A stretch of 8,133 nt of DNA from SABY01 sp964612515 (GTDB taxonomy: Bacteria; Bacteroidota; Bacteroidia; Bacteroidales; 4484-276). The DNA lies in assembly GCA_964612515.1 (NCBI GenBank), contig CAZTCX010000164.1, positions 1 to 8,133 on the forward strand, read 5' to 3'. Shown here in pieces: positions 1 to 6,403 of the stretch (positions are counted from its first letter, which is position 1; each line of letters starts with the position of its first letter). The notes beneath the pieces were generated by a model that was not told where the DNA came from, searched no databases, and saw only the letters and a program-made list of their open reading frames with translations. The translations under genes and the position numbers were made by a program.

Positions 1-1554
1 GGTGCGTCCCACGGCACAGCCCAGGTCGAGCGCTTTACGGTGGGGTTTGCCTGACATATACTTTATGCAAATCCCGGCACTACGGGCGGCAAAGATGGGA
101 ACATCGAAATAAGTTTTGCCATAATGCGATTCGCAATATTGTGATACCAGCGCATCGGTTTCGTAGGTAGTCTGCTGAATTTTTACGGGTGCATCGCTGC
201 GAATGTAGCGGAAGCCGGCATGTTGGAAAAAGTGACGCCGGAAAGCATACCGCGAATCGCGGGTAGCTTCGTTGCCGGTGGAAATCCACGAGCCGCCTTT
301 TATCAAATTGTGGCGCATGTCGAAGGTGGGTGTAGAAAAGTCGTCGTAAAAAGGATGCACCTCAAAGCCCGGGAAGCCATTGATAGGCGTTTCGGTCCAT
401 TGCCATACGTTGCCGATGATGTCGTAAAATTCGCCAAAGCGAAATTTATCCACCGGCACCGGCGAGGCAAAATACTCCAGGTTGATGTTGCCGGGCGCCT
501 TTTCCCAGAAGGGTTGATCAGGAATAGTTTGTGTTTCGCGCAAGCGGCACCACTCTTCTTCGGTGGGCAATCGGTAGGTTTCGCCGGTGCGCTCGCTCTT
601 CCAGTTGGTAAAAGCTTTGGCTTCCAGATAATTTACCTCCACCGGCCAGTTCCATGGCATTTCGATGATTTGCGTCATCAGGCGCAATTTCCACATTCCA
701 CTATCACCTTTTATCCAAAACACAGGATGATTGGCGTTGCGATAATTGCGCCAGCGCCAGCCTTCTTCAGTCCAGTATTTCTCGGTCGTGTAGCCGTTTC
801 CTTTTACAAATTCCAAAAATTCCTGATTAGAAACCAAGAATTTGGCGGCATCAAAACTTTCAACTTCTTCCACGTGGAGACCATATTCGTTGTCCCAGCC
901 ATACAGCGGATGGTCGCGTTTTTTACCCAGTATCACCTCGCCGCCCTTTACGGGAATGAGCGCATTGGTAGGCGCCATGCCACTTTCCGTGCAAATCTCC
1001 CACAGCGGTTGTGGCTTCACCTGGTCGATGGGCAACTGCCGGATAAGCACTGAGGAGGTCTCGATATGGATGCGTTCGTGCTCGATGCCCATCATGATGG
1101 TCCACCACGGATGCGTCCAAGTGATGGGCATTTCCAGCGGAAGATTCATAATAAGTTCTTCAACAACCTGCCGCACTTCCTTGCGGTATCGGCGCACGTC
1201 AGCCACCGAAGGCCATTCGTAATGCGTTTCGTTCAGGTCGTCCCACGACATTTCATCTACACCGATGGCAAAAACCGACTCGAAATGTGGATTCACGCGC
1301 TTGTCGATGAGGCGGGCAAGGATAAGTTTATTAATAAAAAATGCTGCTGTATGTCCCAGGTAAAATACCAGCGGATGGCGCAGCGGGTCAGCGCGCATGT
1401 AAAAAGCCGCATCGCTGCGCAGCGTCTCGTATAGCTGCTCATGGAGCTGATAAGTCTTTTGAAAATATTCCAGAATCTCTTTCCTTTTATCTTCTGCTTC
1501 GCCCTGATTCAGAACGACGGTGCGTGTCACGATTTCAGCCAGTTGATTTTTCAT
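1..1554 (-). CDS. ovoA: 5-histidylcysteine sulfoxide synthase / methyltransferase OvoA, 3' end cut by the window
   Basis: OvoA makes ovothiol A: an iron-dependent domain joins cysteine to histidine using O2, and a C-terminal SAM methyltransferase later methylates the mercaptohistidine ring. Reading the minus strand from the ATG at 1554-1552 gives 518 codons with no stop to the window edge. Residues about 20-175 form the DinB-like domain, with GHTAAFF (H68) and HERIHIE (H159, H163), the three-histidine iron site known from EgtB/OvoA. Residues about 200-455 form the FGE-sulfatase-like domain, with RLPTEEEW (328-335), GNVWQWTETP (381-390), KGGSW (419-423) and RRHFFQHAGFR (439-449). ALDLGCAVGR (508-517) is SAM-binding motif I, so a methyltransferase domain has begun. 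Family members are roughly 700 residues, so about a quarter is missing by truncation of the window, not by mutation. The continuation past HERIHIE and the attached methyltransferase favour OvoA over EgtB. It is divergent from the proline dehydrogenase gene; no convincing promoter was seen upstream. Confidence 0.95.
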   Translation of the reverse strand, partial: MKNQLAEIVTRTVVLNQGEAEDKRKEILEYFQKTYQLHEQLYETLRSDAAFYMRADPLRHPLVFYLGHTAAFFINKLILARLIDKRVNPHFESVFAIGVDEMSWDDLNETHYEWPSVADVRRYRKEVRQVVEELIMNLPLEMPITWTHPWWTIMMGIEHERIHIETSSVLIRQLPIDQVKPQPLWEICTESGMAPTNALIPVKGGEVILGKKRDHPLYGWDNEYGLHVEEVESFDAAKFLVSNQEFLEFVKGNGYTTEKYWTEEGWRWRNYRNANHPVFWIKGDSGMWKLRLMTQIIEMPWNWPVEVNYLEAKAFTNWKSERTGETYRLPTEEEWCRLRETQTIPDQPFWEKAPGNINLEYFASPVPVDKFRFGEFYDIIGNVWQWTETPINGFPGFEVHPFYDDFSTPTFDMRHNLIKGGSWISTGNEATRDSRYAFRRHFFQHAGFRYIRSDAPVKIQQTTYETDALVSQYCESHYGKTYFDVPIFAARSAGICIKYMSGKPHRKALDLGCAVGRT

Positions 1555-1619
1555 TTTCTGATACTTTATAAATATGGAAACGTAACAATGCAAAAGGAGC
1601 TTTGTTTATCGGGGAAGAA

Positions 1620-1738
1620 GCATGGCGCAGGGCGCAAAGGGCATGGCGCGAAGAGCATGGCGCAGGGCGCAAAGAGCATGGCGCATGGCGCGAAGAGCAT
1701 GGCGCAGGGCGCAAAGAGCATGGCGCATGGCGTGAAGA
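1620..1738. repeat. GC-rich tandem array with 7-base period (17 heptads), organised as 21- and 42-base units
   Basis: The whole 119 bases divide into 17 consecutive heptads such as GCATGGC, GCAGGGC, GCAAAGA and GCGAAGA. They combine into 21-base units starting GCATGGCGC at 1620, 1655, 1676, 1697 and 1718, with one short 14-base unit at 1641-1654 that lacks one heptad. The units at 1655-1696 and 1697-1738 form two 42-base dimers differing at a single base (C1691 versus T1733). A decayed partial unit continues to about 1751. The exact multiples of seven suggest growth by slippage or unequal exchange in 7-base steps. The array is GC-rich inside an AT-rich gap. Confidence 0.95.
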
Positions 1739-1758
1739 GCATAGCGGCGGGATTTTAA

Positions 1759-1804
1759 TTTTTGAATATCGAACCGCAGAATATCGAATATCGAATTTTG
1801 AAGT
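1759..1804. repeat. 46-base direct repeat, copy 1 (AATATCGA-rich)
   Basis: The block from TTTTTGAATATCGAACC to the end TTTTGAAGT is identical over 46 bases to 1975-2020. The match stops sharply at both ends (A1758 versus T1974; A1805 versus T2021). Inside, the word GAATATCGAA or close variants recurs three times, so the element is itself built of a short motif. From general recollection, words of this kind are widespread in intergenic DNA of environmental Bacteroidota; I have not verified this here. No function is assigned. Confidence 0.95.
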
Positions 1805-1810
1805 AAAAAA

Positions 1811-1845
1811 GCAAGGCGCAAAGAGCAGGGCGCTTGGCGCAAGGA
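1811..1845. repeat. Second block of the 7-base repeat (5 heptads)
   Basis: GCAAGGC, GCAAAGA, GCAGGGC, GCTTGGC and GCAAGGA follow one another without gaps, in the same family and orientation as the array at 1620-1738. It begins 6 bases after the first 46-base repeat copy and fades into an A/G-rich sequence after 1845. Confidence 0.88.
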
Positions 1846-1920
1846 AGAAAGAACGAGTAGAGCGCGTAGTCGAAGCAAGTCGTAATCGACCTAAGCTGCA
1901 CCTGAGCACATGGCACTTAG

Positions 1921-1964
1921 CGAACCTCGAAACGTCCGCAGGACTTTCGAGCGTCAAAAGAAAC
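1921..1964. repeat. 44-base hairpin repeat, copy 1
   Basis: This block matches 2096-2139 with one difference (A1923 versus T2098) and perfectly over 1924-1964. It contains a strong imperfect palindrome at 1926-1951: arm CTCGAAA, an unpaired C1933, GTCC, loop GCA, then GGAC and TTTCGAG, giving 11 base pairs. The 3' tail GCGTCAAAAGAAAC is also conserved between the copies, so the unit is hairpin plus tail, as in REP-type elements. No RAYT-type transposase is visible in the window. Confidence 0.92.
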
Positions 1965-1974
1965 TCAGTTCTAT

Positions 1975-2020
1975 TTTTTGAATATCGAACCGCAGAATAT
2001 CGAATATCGAATTTTGAAGT
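1975..2020. repeat. 46-base direct repeat, copy 2
   Basis: It is identical to 1759-1804 and in the same orientation, 216 bases downstream. It starts 10 bases after the first hairpin repeat ends and is followed immediately by a run of hairpins. Perfect identity in non-coding DNA implies recent duplication or homogenisation by recombination. Confidence 0.95.
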
Positions 2021-2021
2021 T

Positions 2022-2090
2022 AAACCCTCTTGTTGTGAGGTTTGGACGAGGCTGAGCCTCGTCCTGTTTATTTTTACAGGCTGTGCCTGT
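2022..2090. repeat. Cluster of three adjacent hairpins
   Basis: Three inverted repeats lie almost end to end. At 2022-2043, AAACC with one extra C plus TC pairs with GAGGTTT around a 7-base loop. At 2044-2064, GGACGAGGCT pairs with AGCCTCGTCC around a single central G, in practice an 8-bp GC-rich stem with a 5-base loop. At 2076-2090, ACAGGC pairs with GCCTGT around TGT. The tips of the last two are related: AGGCTGAGCCT versus AGGCTGTGCCT. They could end transcripts in either direction or be structural repeats; no U-tract typical of an intrinsic terminator follows consistently. Confidence 0.8.
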
Positions 2091-2095
2091 TCAAT

Positions 2096-2139
2096 CGTAC
2101 CTCGAAACGTCCGCAGGACTTTCGAGCGTCAAAAGAAAC
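2096..2139. repeat. 44-base hairpin repeat, copy 2
   Basis: It is the second copy of 1921-1964, 175 bases further on and in the same orientation. The same 11-bp stem with one bulged C lies at 2101-2126. It ends 19 bases before the putative -33 element of the proline dehydrogenase promoter, so it is the last structure before that gene. Confidence 0.92.
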
Positions 2140-2158
2140 CCTGTTACATTTTATCAGA

Positions 2159-2187
2159 TTTGCCAATGGCTTGATTGGTTACTTTTG
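2159..2187 (+). promoter_or_regulatory. Bacteroidota-type promoter of the proline dehydrogenase gene
   Basis: TACTTTTG at 2180-2187 matches the Bacteroidota -7 consensus TAnnTTTG exactly, and TTTG at 2159-2162 lies 17 bases upstream as a possible -33 element. Transcription would begin near 2193, leaving a leader of about 9 bases before the ATG at 2202. This placement argues against the in-frame TTG at 2175, which would lie upstream of the transcript start. Confidence 0.6.
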
Positions 2188-2201
2188 CAAAAAAAATTAA
2201 T

Positions 2202-3374
2202 ATGATCTCATTCGATAACACCGAAATAGCTTTCAAAAGCAAAACCGACAACGACCTGCGGCGCTCGTACGTCTTGTTTAAAACATTAGCACACAACAGC
2301 CTGGTGCGCATTGGCGGATCGCTTACGCAGACAGCCATCCGGATGCACATCCCCATCAACTGGATAGTGAAACCAACCATCTACAAGCAGTTTGTGGGCG
2401 GCGAAACCATTGCCGAATGCGCCGATAACGTACACGAATTGGCCAAATACAACGTAAAAGCCATTCTCGACTTCTCCGTGGAAGGCCGCGAAGCGCCCGA
2501 AGACATTCAGGCGGCTTTCGACGAAACGCTACACTCGATAGCCAACGCTGGCAAAGAGGCCAACATTCCGTTTGCTGTCTTTAAGCCTACCGCTTTTACA
2601 ACTTCTAATGTGCTTACAAAAGTTAGCGCCGGACAAAAGCTCACACCTGAAGAAGCTGCTGAAGCCGACAATTTCCGCAAGCGCATCGACCTGCTTTGCA
2701 AAGCGGCCCATGACCAGAACATCCCCATCCTCATAGATGCCGAAGACTCGTGGTACCAGAATTTTATTGATGATGTGGTGGAGAAGATGATGGTGAAATA
2801 TAATAGCGAGCGCGCCATCGTATTCAACACGTTCCAGATGTACCGCCACGACCGGCTGGAGTTTTTAAAAAAGTCGTTTCAAAAAGCTGTGGATGGCAAC
2901 TACTTCATGGGTGCTAAGTTTGTGCGCGGCGCCTACATGGAAAAAGAGCGCGAACGTGCGCTGGAGATGAAATATCCGTCGCCCATACAGCCTGACAAAG
3001 AGAGCACTGACCGCGACTACAACCTGGCACTGAAGTTTTGCATGGAGCATATCGACAGGATCACCATCTTCAATGGTACCCATAACGAGCATAGCGCGCA
3101 TTATCTCACCGAACTGATGACAGAAAAAGGTTTGAAAAATGGCGACCCACGGGTTTGGTTCTCGCAGCTTTACGGCATGAGCGATCACATCAGTTTCAAT
3201 CTGGCACACGCCGGATACAATGTTGCCAAATATCTGCCCTACGGCCCCGTGAAGCATGTGATTCCTTACCTTGTGCGCCGTGCCGAAGAAAATACTTCCG
3301 TAAAAGGACAAACCGGACGCGAGCTGAGCCTGATAAACAAAGAGATGGACCGCCGAAGCCAGGCCAAACGATGA
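2202..3374 (+). CDS. Proline dehydrogenase (monofunctional, FAD-dependent)
   Basis: The enzyme oxidises L-proline to 1-pyrroline-5-carboxylate with FAD, passing electrons to the respiratory chain: the first step of proline use as carbon and nitrogen source. The 390-residue protein shows the PRODH barrel motifs: FKPT (127-130), DAEDSW (179-184), NTFQMY (209-214), KFVRGAY (239-245), THNEHS (293-298), QLYGM (322-326), YLPYGP (344-349) and the C-terminal RRAEEN (359-364), whose two arginines bind the proline carboxylate in the family. There is no aldehyde dehydrogenase domain, so it is not a bifunctional PutA; a separate P5C dehydrogenase must be elsewhere. I chose the ATG at 2202 over the in-frame TTG at 2175 because the TTG lies upstream of the predicted transcription start. 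It stands alone: ovoA diverges upstream and leuS starts 226 bases downstream behind its own promoter-like site. Confidence 0.94.
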   Translation: MISFDNTEIAFKSKTDNDLRRSYVLFKTLAHNSLVRIGGSLTQTAIRMHIPINWIVKPTIYKQFVGGETIAECADNVHELAKYNVKAILDFSVEGREAPEDIQAAFDETLHSIANAGKEANIPFAVFKPTAFTTSNVLTKVSAGQKLTPEEAAEADNFRKRIDLLCKAAHDQNIPILIDAEDSWYQNFIDDVVEKMMVKYNSERAIVFNTFQMYRHDRLEFLKKSFQKAVDGNYFMGAKFVRGAYMEKERERALEMKYPSPIQPDKESTDRDYNLALKFCMEHIDRITIFNGTHNEHSAHYLTELMTEKGLKNGDPRVWFSQLYGMSDHISFNLAHAGYNVAKYLPYGPVKHVIPYLVRRAEENTSVKGQTGRELSLINKEMDRRSQAKR

Positions 3375-3398
3375 GCCGCATCGGCAAGCACCAAAAAA

Positions 3399-3508
3399 CA
3401 ATTGACAAAAAACAAACAAATTCCAGGCACGAAAATTCAAAAAGCCCAAAAACTGATGAGTCGTGCTTTGAGTTTTGACTTTGTCATTTGAAAATTATTT
3501 GTCGTTTG
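3399..3508. other. Possible long imperfect hairpin after the proline dehydrogenase gene
   Basis: An A/C-rich left side (about 3390-3425, with several CAAA words) faces a T/G-rich right side (about 3467-3508, with several TTTG words). Between them GCACGA (3427-3432) and TCGTGC (3461-3466) form an exact 6-bp clamp enclosing 28 bases. Pairing beyond the clamp is broken by mismatches. On the right, TTTGTCATTTG (3480-3490) and TTTGTCGTTTG (3498-3508) form an 18-base-period near-repeat. It could serve as a transcript end for proline dehydrogenase or be a decayed repeat. Confidence 0.35.
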
Positions 3509-3514
3509 ATTTTT

Positions 3515-3545
3515 TGAAATTTGAAATTTCATCATTAACCGGTTA
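3515..3545. promoter_or_regulatory. Two palindromes upstream of leuS
   Basis: TGAAATTT and AAATTTCA (3515-3531) form an exact inverted repeat around one G. Four bases later TAACCGGTTA (3536-3545) is a perfect 10-base palindrome. They sit just upstream of the candidate leuS -7 element, where a regulator could bind or where the -33 box would be expected. No known operator is recognised. Confidence 0.3.
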
Positions 3546-3557
3546 GGTTAGTTTTGA

Positions 3558-3565
3558 TAATTTCG
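3558..3565 (+). promoter_or_regulatory. Candidate -7 element of leuS
   Basis: TAATTTCG differs from the Bacteroidota TAnnTTTG consensus at one position and ends 35 bases before the leuS ATG. No good TTTG -33 box is visible 17-21 bases upstream, where the sequence is the TAACCGGTTA palindrome instead. Confidence 0.4.
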
Positions 3566-3600
3566 CACCCGATTTTTTTAATTTTTAATAGAAAAATAAG

Positions 3601-6402
3601 ATGGATTACAACTTTCAGGAAATAGAGAAGAAGTGGCAGAAATACTGGAGCGAGAACAAAATTTACAAAGCCTCCAACGAGAGCAGCAAGCCCAAGTTTT
3701 ACATTCTCGACATGTTTCCATACCCGTCGGGTGCCGGCCTGCACGTGGGGCATCCGCTCGGATATATTGCCAGCGACATCTACGCGCGCTACATGTTGGC
3801 CGGTGGCTACAATGTGTTGCATCCGATGGGATACGATGCCTATGGCCTGCCCGCCGAACAATACGCCATCCAAACGGGAACGCATCCGGAAGTTACCACC
3901 ATGAAAAATATAGAACGCTACCGCGAACAGCTCGATAAGATTGGCTTTGCCTACGACTGGGATCGGGAAGTGAAGACCTGCGACCCAAAATATTACAAAT
4001 GGACGCAGTGGACTTTTATCAAACTATTCCATCATTATTATGATAATAATGCCGGCAAAGCGCAGCCAATCGAACAGCTTGTGGAGCATTTCCAAAAGCA
4101 TGGTTCGGTGGGAATTGATGCGCGCCATGATGCGCACGAACCTTTTAGTGCCGGGCAATGGCAGGCCATGAACGAGCAGCACCAGCAGGAAATGCTGATG
4201 CATTATCGCTTGGCTTTCCTTTCGGATACGATGGTAAACTGGTGCCCGGAGCTGGGAACGGTGCTTGCCAACGATGAGGTGAGCGAAGGCTTCTCGGTGC
4301 GCGGCGGACATCCGGTAGAACGCCGGCTGATGCGCCAATGGTCGCTGCGAATCACCGCATACGCTGACAGATTGCTCGAAGGACTGGATCGCTTAGACTG
4401 GTCGGAATCCGTAAAAAAACAACAACGCGAATGGATTGGCCGCAGCCAGGGTGCTTCCGTGCTTTTTGAAGTGGAAGATCATCCCGAAAAGATAGAAGTT
4501 TTCACCACCCGCCCCGACACACTTTATGGCGCCACCTTTATGGTGCTGGCGCCCGAGCACCCATTGCTGCTCAACATCACCACGCCGCAGTACCGTGGCC
4601 CCGTGCGCGAATATATCGAGACCAGCAAAAAGCGCTCGGAACGCGACCGCATGACCGAGGTGAAGAAGATCACCGGAGCTTTTACCGGGACTTACGCCAT
4701 CAACCCGCTCAATGGCGAGCGCATGAAAATTTACGTGGCCGACTATGTGCTGGCAGGTTACGGGACTGGCGCCATCATGGCCGTTCCCGCCCATGACAGC
4801 CGCGACTTTGCCTTTGCCAAGCATTTTCTCTTGCCCATCCTTCAGGTGGTACAACAGCCAGGCGAAACACTTACCGATCCTCAGGAATGGGACGACTCTT
4901 ACGATGCCAAAGAAGGTACCATGGTCAATTCGGGTTTAATTACAGGAATGGAAGTAAATGCAGCCATTAATAAAATAATCGATTACCTCGAAGAAAAGAA
5001 GATTGGGACACGACGCATCAACTACCGCTTGCGCGATGCTATCTTTAGTCGCCAGCGATACTGGGGCGAGCCTTTTCCGATTTATTACAAAAATGGAATT
5101 CCCTATACGTTATCAGAAGATGAGCTGCCGCTGGAGTTGCCTTCAGTAGATAAATTTCTGCCCACCGAGAGTGGCGAACCGCCGCTGGCACGTGCCGAAA
5201 ACTGGAAAACAAAGGAGGGTTATCCGCTCGAAACCAACACCATGCCCGGCTTTGCCGGAAGTAGCGGCTATTATCTCCGCTACATGGATCCGCACAACGA
5301 TGACCAATATTTTTCTAAAGAAGCCAACGCCTACTGGCGAAATGTGGATATCTATTTCGGCGGCGACGAGCACGCCACCGGCCATCTGATCTATTCTCGC
5401 TTTTGGAATAAATTCCTTTACGACATGGGCATGACGGTGGAGGATGAGCCATTCCAAAAGATGATCAATCAGGGCAAAATTCAAGGTCGCACCAGTTTTG
5501 TTTATCGCATCGTTGGGAAAAACACCTATGTTTCGCTGGGGCTAAAAGATCAGTATAATGTAACTCCGCTGCGCGTTGACATCAATTTGGTGCACACCAT
5601 TGCTCCTGACACGTATGCGCTGGAAATTGAAGGTTTTAAAAAATGGCGCTCCGAAAATGCCGATGCTGAGTTTATCCTCGAAGATGGCAAATACCTCTGC
5701 GGGTCGGAGGTGGAGAAGATGTCGAAATCTTATTTCAACAGCCAGAATCCGGATGATCTCATCGATAAATATGGGGCCGATACTTTCCGGCTTTACGAGA
5801 TGTTTCTTGGCCCGCTCGAAAACGACAAACCCTGGGACGTGCAAGGCATCGAAGGAGTTTTCCGTTTTATCCGCAAGCTGTGGCGTTTGTATCACGACGA
5901 GAAAAACCAATTTAGCGTAAGCGAAGAAAAACCCAAAGCCGCTGAGCTGAAAAGCATCCATACCGCCATCAGACGGATACACGACGACATCAAGCGGTTT
6001 TCGTTTAATACCGGCGTGAGCGCTTTTATGATTTGTGTAAACGAACTTTCGGAACTTAAATGCAACAAACGCATCGTTCTGGAGGATTTGGTGAAACTCA
6101 TTGCGCCATACGCACCACATATTGCCGAGGAGTTGTGGCATCAGCTTGGACATACCACCAGCGTCGTCCATGCGCCATTCCCACAGTTTGACGTAGCCAT
6201 GCTTCACGAAGATAGTTTTGAATATCCTGTGAGTATCAATGGTAAGCTGCGGTTCAAACTGCGCCTTCCGGTTGACATTTCCAAAGAAGAAGCCGGTGAG
6301 CTTGCGCTGAAGGACGAAGCCGCTCAGAAGTGGGTGGAAGGCATGCAGGTGCGCAAGGTTATTGTGGTGCCGGGCAAGATTATCAACATTGTGGTGGGCT
6401 GA
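3601..6402 (+). CDS. leuS: Leucyl-tRNA synthetase
   Basis: This class I synthetase attaches leucine to tRNA(Leu) in the cytoplasm and hydrolyses mischarged products. The 933-residue protein opens with the typical YNFQEIEKKWQ. It has the HIGH-type motif HVGH (48-51) and the KMSKS loop (706-710). The CP1 editing domain (about 225-420) shows TTRPDT (302-307) and GTGAIMAVPAHDSRD (388-402) with both aspartates D399 and D402. RQRYWGEPFPI (484-494) and YFGGDEHATGH (585-595) are conserved catalytic-core segments. Anticodon-binding helices (about 780-870) and a C-terminal domain (about 873-933) follow. Compared with E. coli (860 residues), about 50 residues are inserted at 151-200, and the zinc-knuckle cysteines are lost: only C215 of VNWCP remains. 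Both features resemble other Bacteroidota LeuRS as I remember them. The reading frame is intact and all catalytic motifs are present, so it should be functional. Confidence 0.98.
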   Translation: MDYNFQEIEKKWQKYWSENKIYKASNESSKPKFYILDMFPYPSGAGLHVGHPLGYIASDIYARYMLAGGYNVLHPMGYDAYGLPAEQYAIQTGTHPEVTTMKNIERYREQLDKIGFAYDWDREVKTCDPKYYKWTQWTFIKLFHHYYDNNAGKAQPIEQLVEHFQKHGSVGIDARHDAHEPFSAGQWQAMNEQHQQEMLMHYRLAFLSDTMVNWCPELGTVLANDEVSEGFSVRGGHPVERRLMRQWSLRITAYADRLLEGLDRLDWSESVKKQQREWIGRSQGASVLFEVEDHPEKIEVFTTRPDTLYGATFMVLAPEHPLLLNITTPQYRGPVREYIETSKKRSERDRMTEVKKITGAFTGTYAINPLNGERMKIYVADYVLAGYGTGAIMAVPAHDSRDFAFAKHFLLPILQVVQQPGETLTDPQEWDDSYDAKEGTMVNSGLITGMEVNAAINKIIDYLEEKKIGTRRINYRLRDAIFSRQRYWGEPFPIYYKNGIPYTLSEDELPLELPSVDKFLPTESGEPPLARAENWKTKEGYPLETNTMPGFAGSSGYYLRYMDPHNDDQYFSKEANAYWRNVDIYFGGDEHATGHLIYSRFWNKFLYDMGMTVEDEPFQKMINQGKIQGRTSFVYRIVGKNTYVSLGLKDQYNVTPLRVDINLVHTIAPDTYALEIEGFKKWRSENADAEFILEDGKYLCGSEVEKMSKSYFNSQNPDDLIDKYGADTFRLYEMFLGPLENDKPWDVQGIEGVFRFIRKLWRLYHDEKNQFSVSEEKPKAAELKSIHTAIRRIHDDIKRFSFNTGVSAFMICVNELSELKCNKRIVLEDLVKLIAPYAPHIAEELWHQLGHTTSVVHAPFPQFDVAMLHEDSFEYPVSINGKLRFKLRLPVDISKEEAGELALKDEAAQKWVEGMQVRKVIVVPGKIINIVVG

Positions 6403-6403
6403 C

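Larger units (their letters stand above)
1555..2201. other. Repeat-filled divergent intergenic region without a credible gene
   Basis: This 647-base gap separates the starts of ovoA (minus) and proline dehydrogenase (plus). Open frames cross it on both strands, but they are low-complexity translations of the repeats listed separately and match no family I know. In order it holds a 7-base-period array (1620-1738), a 46-base repeat (1759-1804), a second 7-base block (1811-1845), a stretch at 1846-1920 in which I see nothing, a hairpin repeat (1921-1964), the second 46-base copy (1975-2020), adjacent hairpins (2022-2090), the second hairpin repeat (2096-2139), and the promoter of the downstream gene. 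No tRNA, CRISPR or transposase remnant is visible. Confidence 0.85.

Noticed and set aside
220..1053. Long plus-strand open frame of 277 codons
   Set aside because: It is exactly antisense to ovoA, whose protein shows strong family motifs over the same bases. The plus-strand translation matches nothing recognisable and has no start context.
1555..1610. Promoter of ovoA on the minus strand (TACGTTTC or TATTTATA as -7 element)
   Set aside because: Each candidate has mismatches to TAnnTTTG and no TTTG box at suitable spacing, so the evidence is too weak to list as a feature.
1620..2139. Possible CRISPR array because of repeated units
   Set aside because: The repeats are contiguous heptads or widely spaced pairs without evenly sized unique spacers, and no cas gene is present.
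1602..2174. 190-codon plus-strand open frame, and minus-strand frames at 1535-1957 and 1606-1878
   Set aside because: They translate the 7-base array and the 46-base repeats in several frames at once, giving low-complexity peptides. No promoter or family similarity supports them.
2175..2201. TTG start extending proline dehydrogenase by 9 residues
   Set aside because: The TTG lies upstream of a full TAnnTTTG promoter element and its predicted transcription start, and ATG at 2202 gives a normal N-terminus.
2865..3449. Minus-strand open frame of 194 codons opposite proline dehydrogenase, and similar ones opposite leuS (such as 5542-6207)
   Set aside because: They are antisense shadows of well-supported genes with no independent motifs or start signals.
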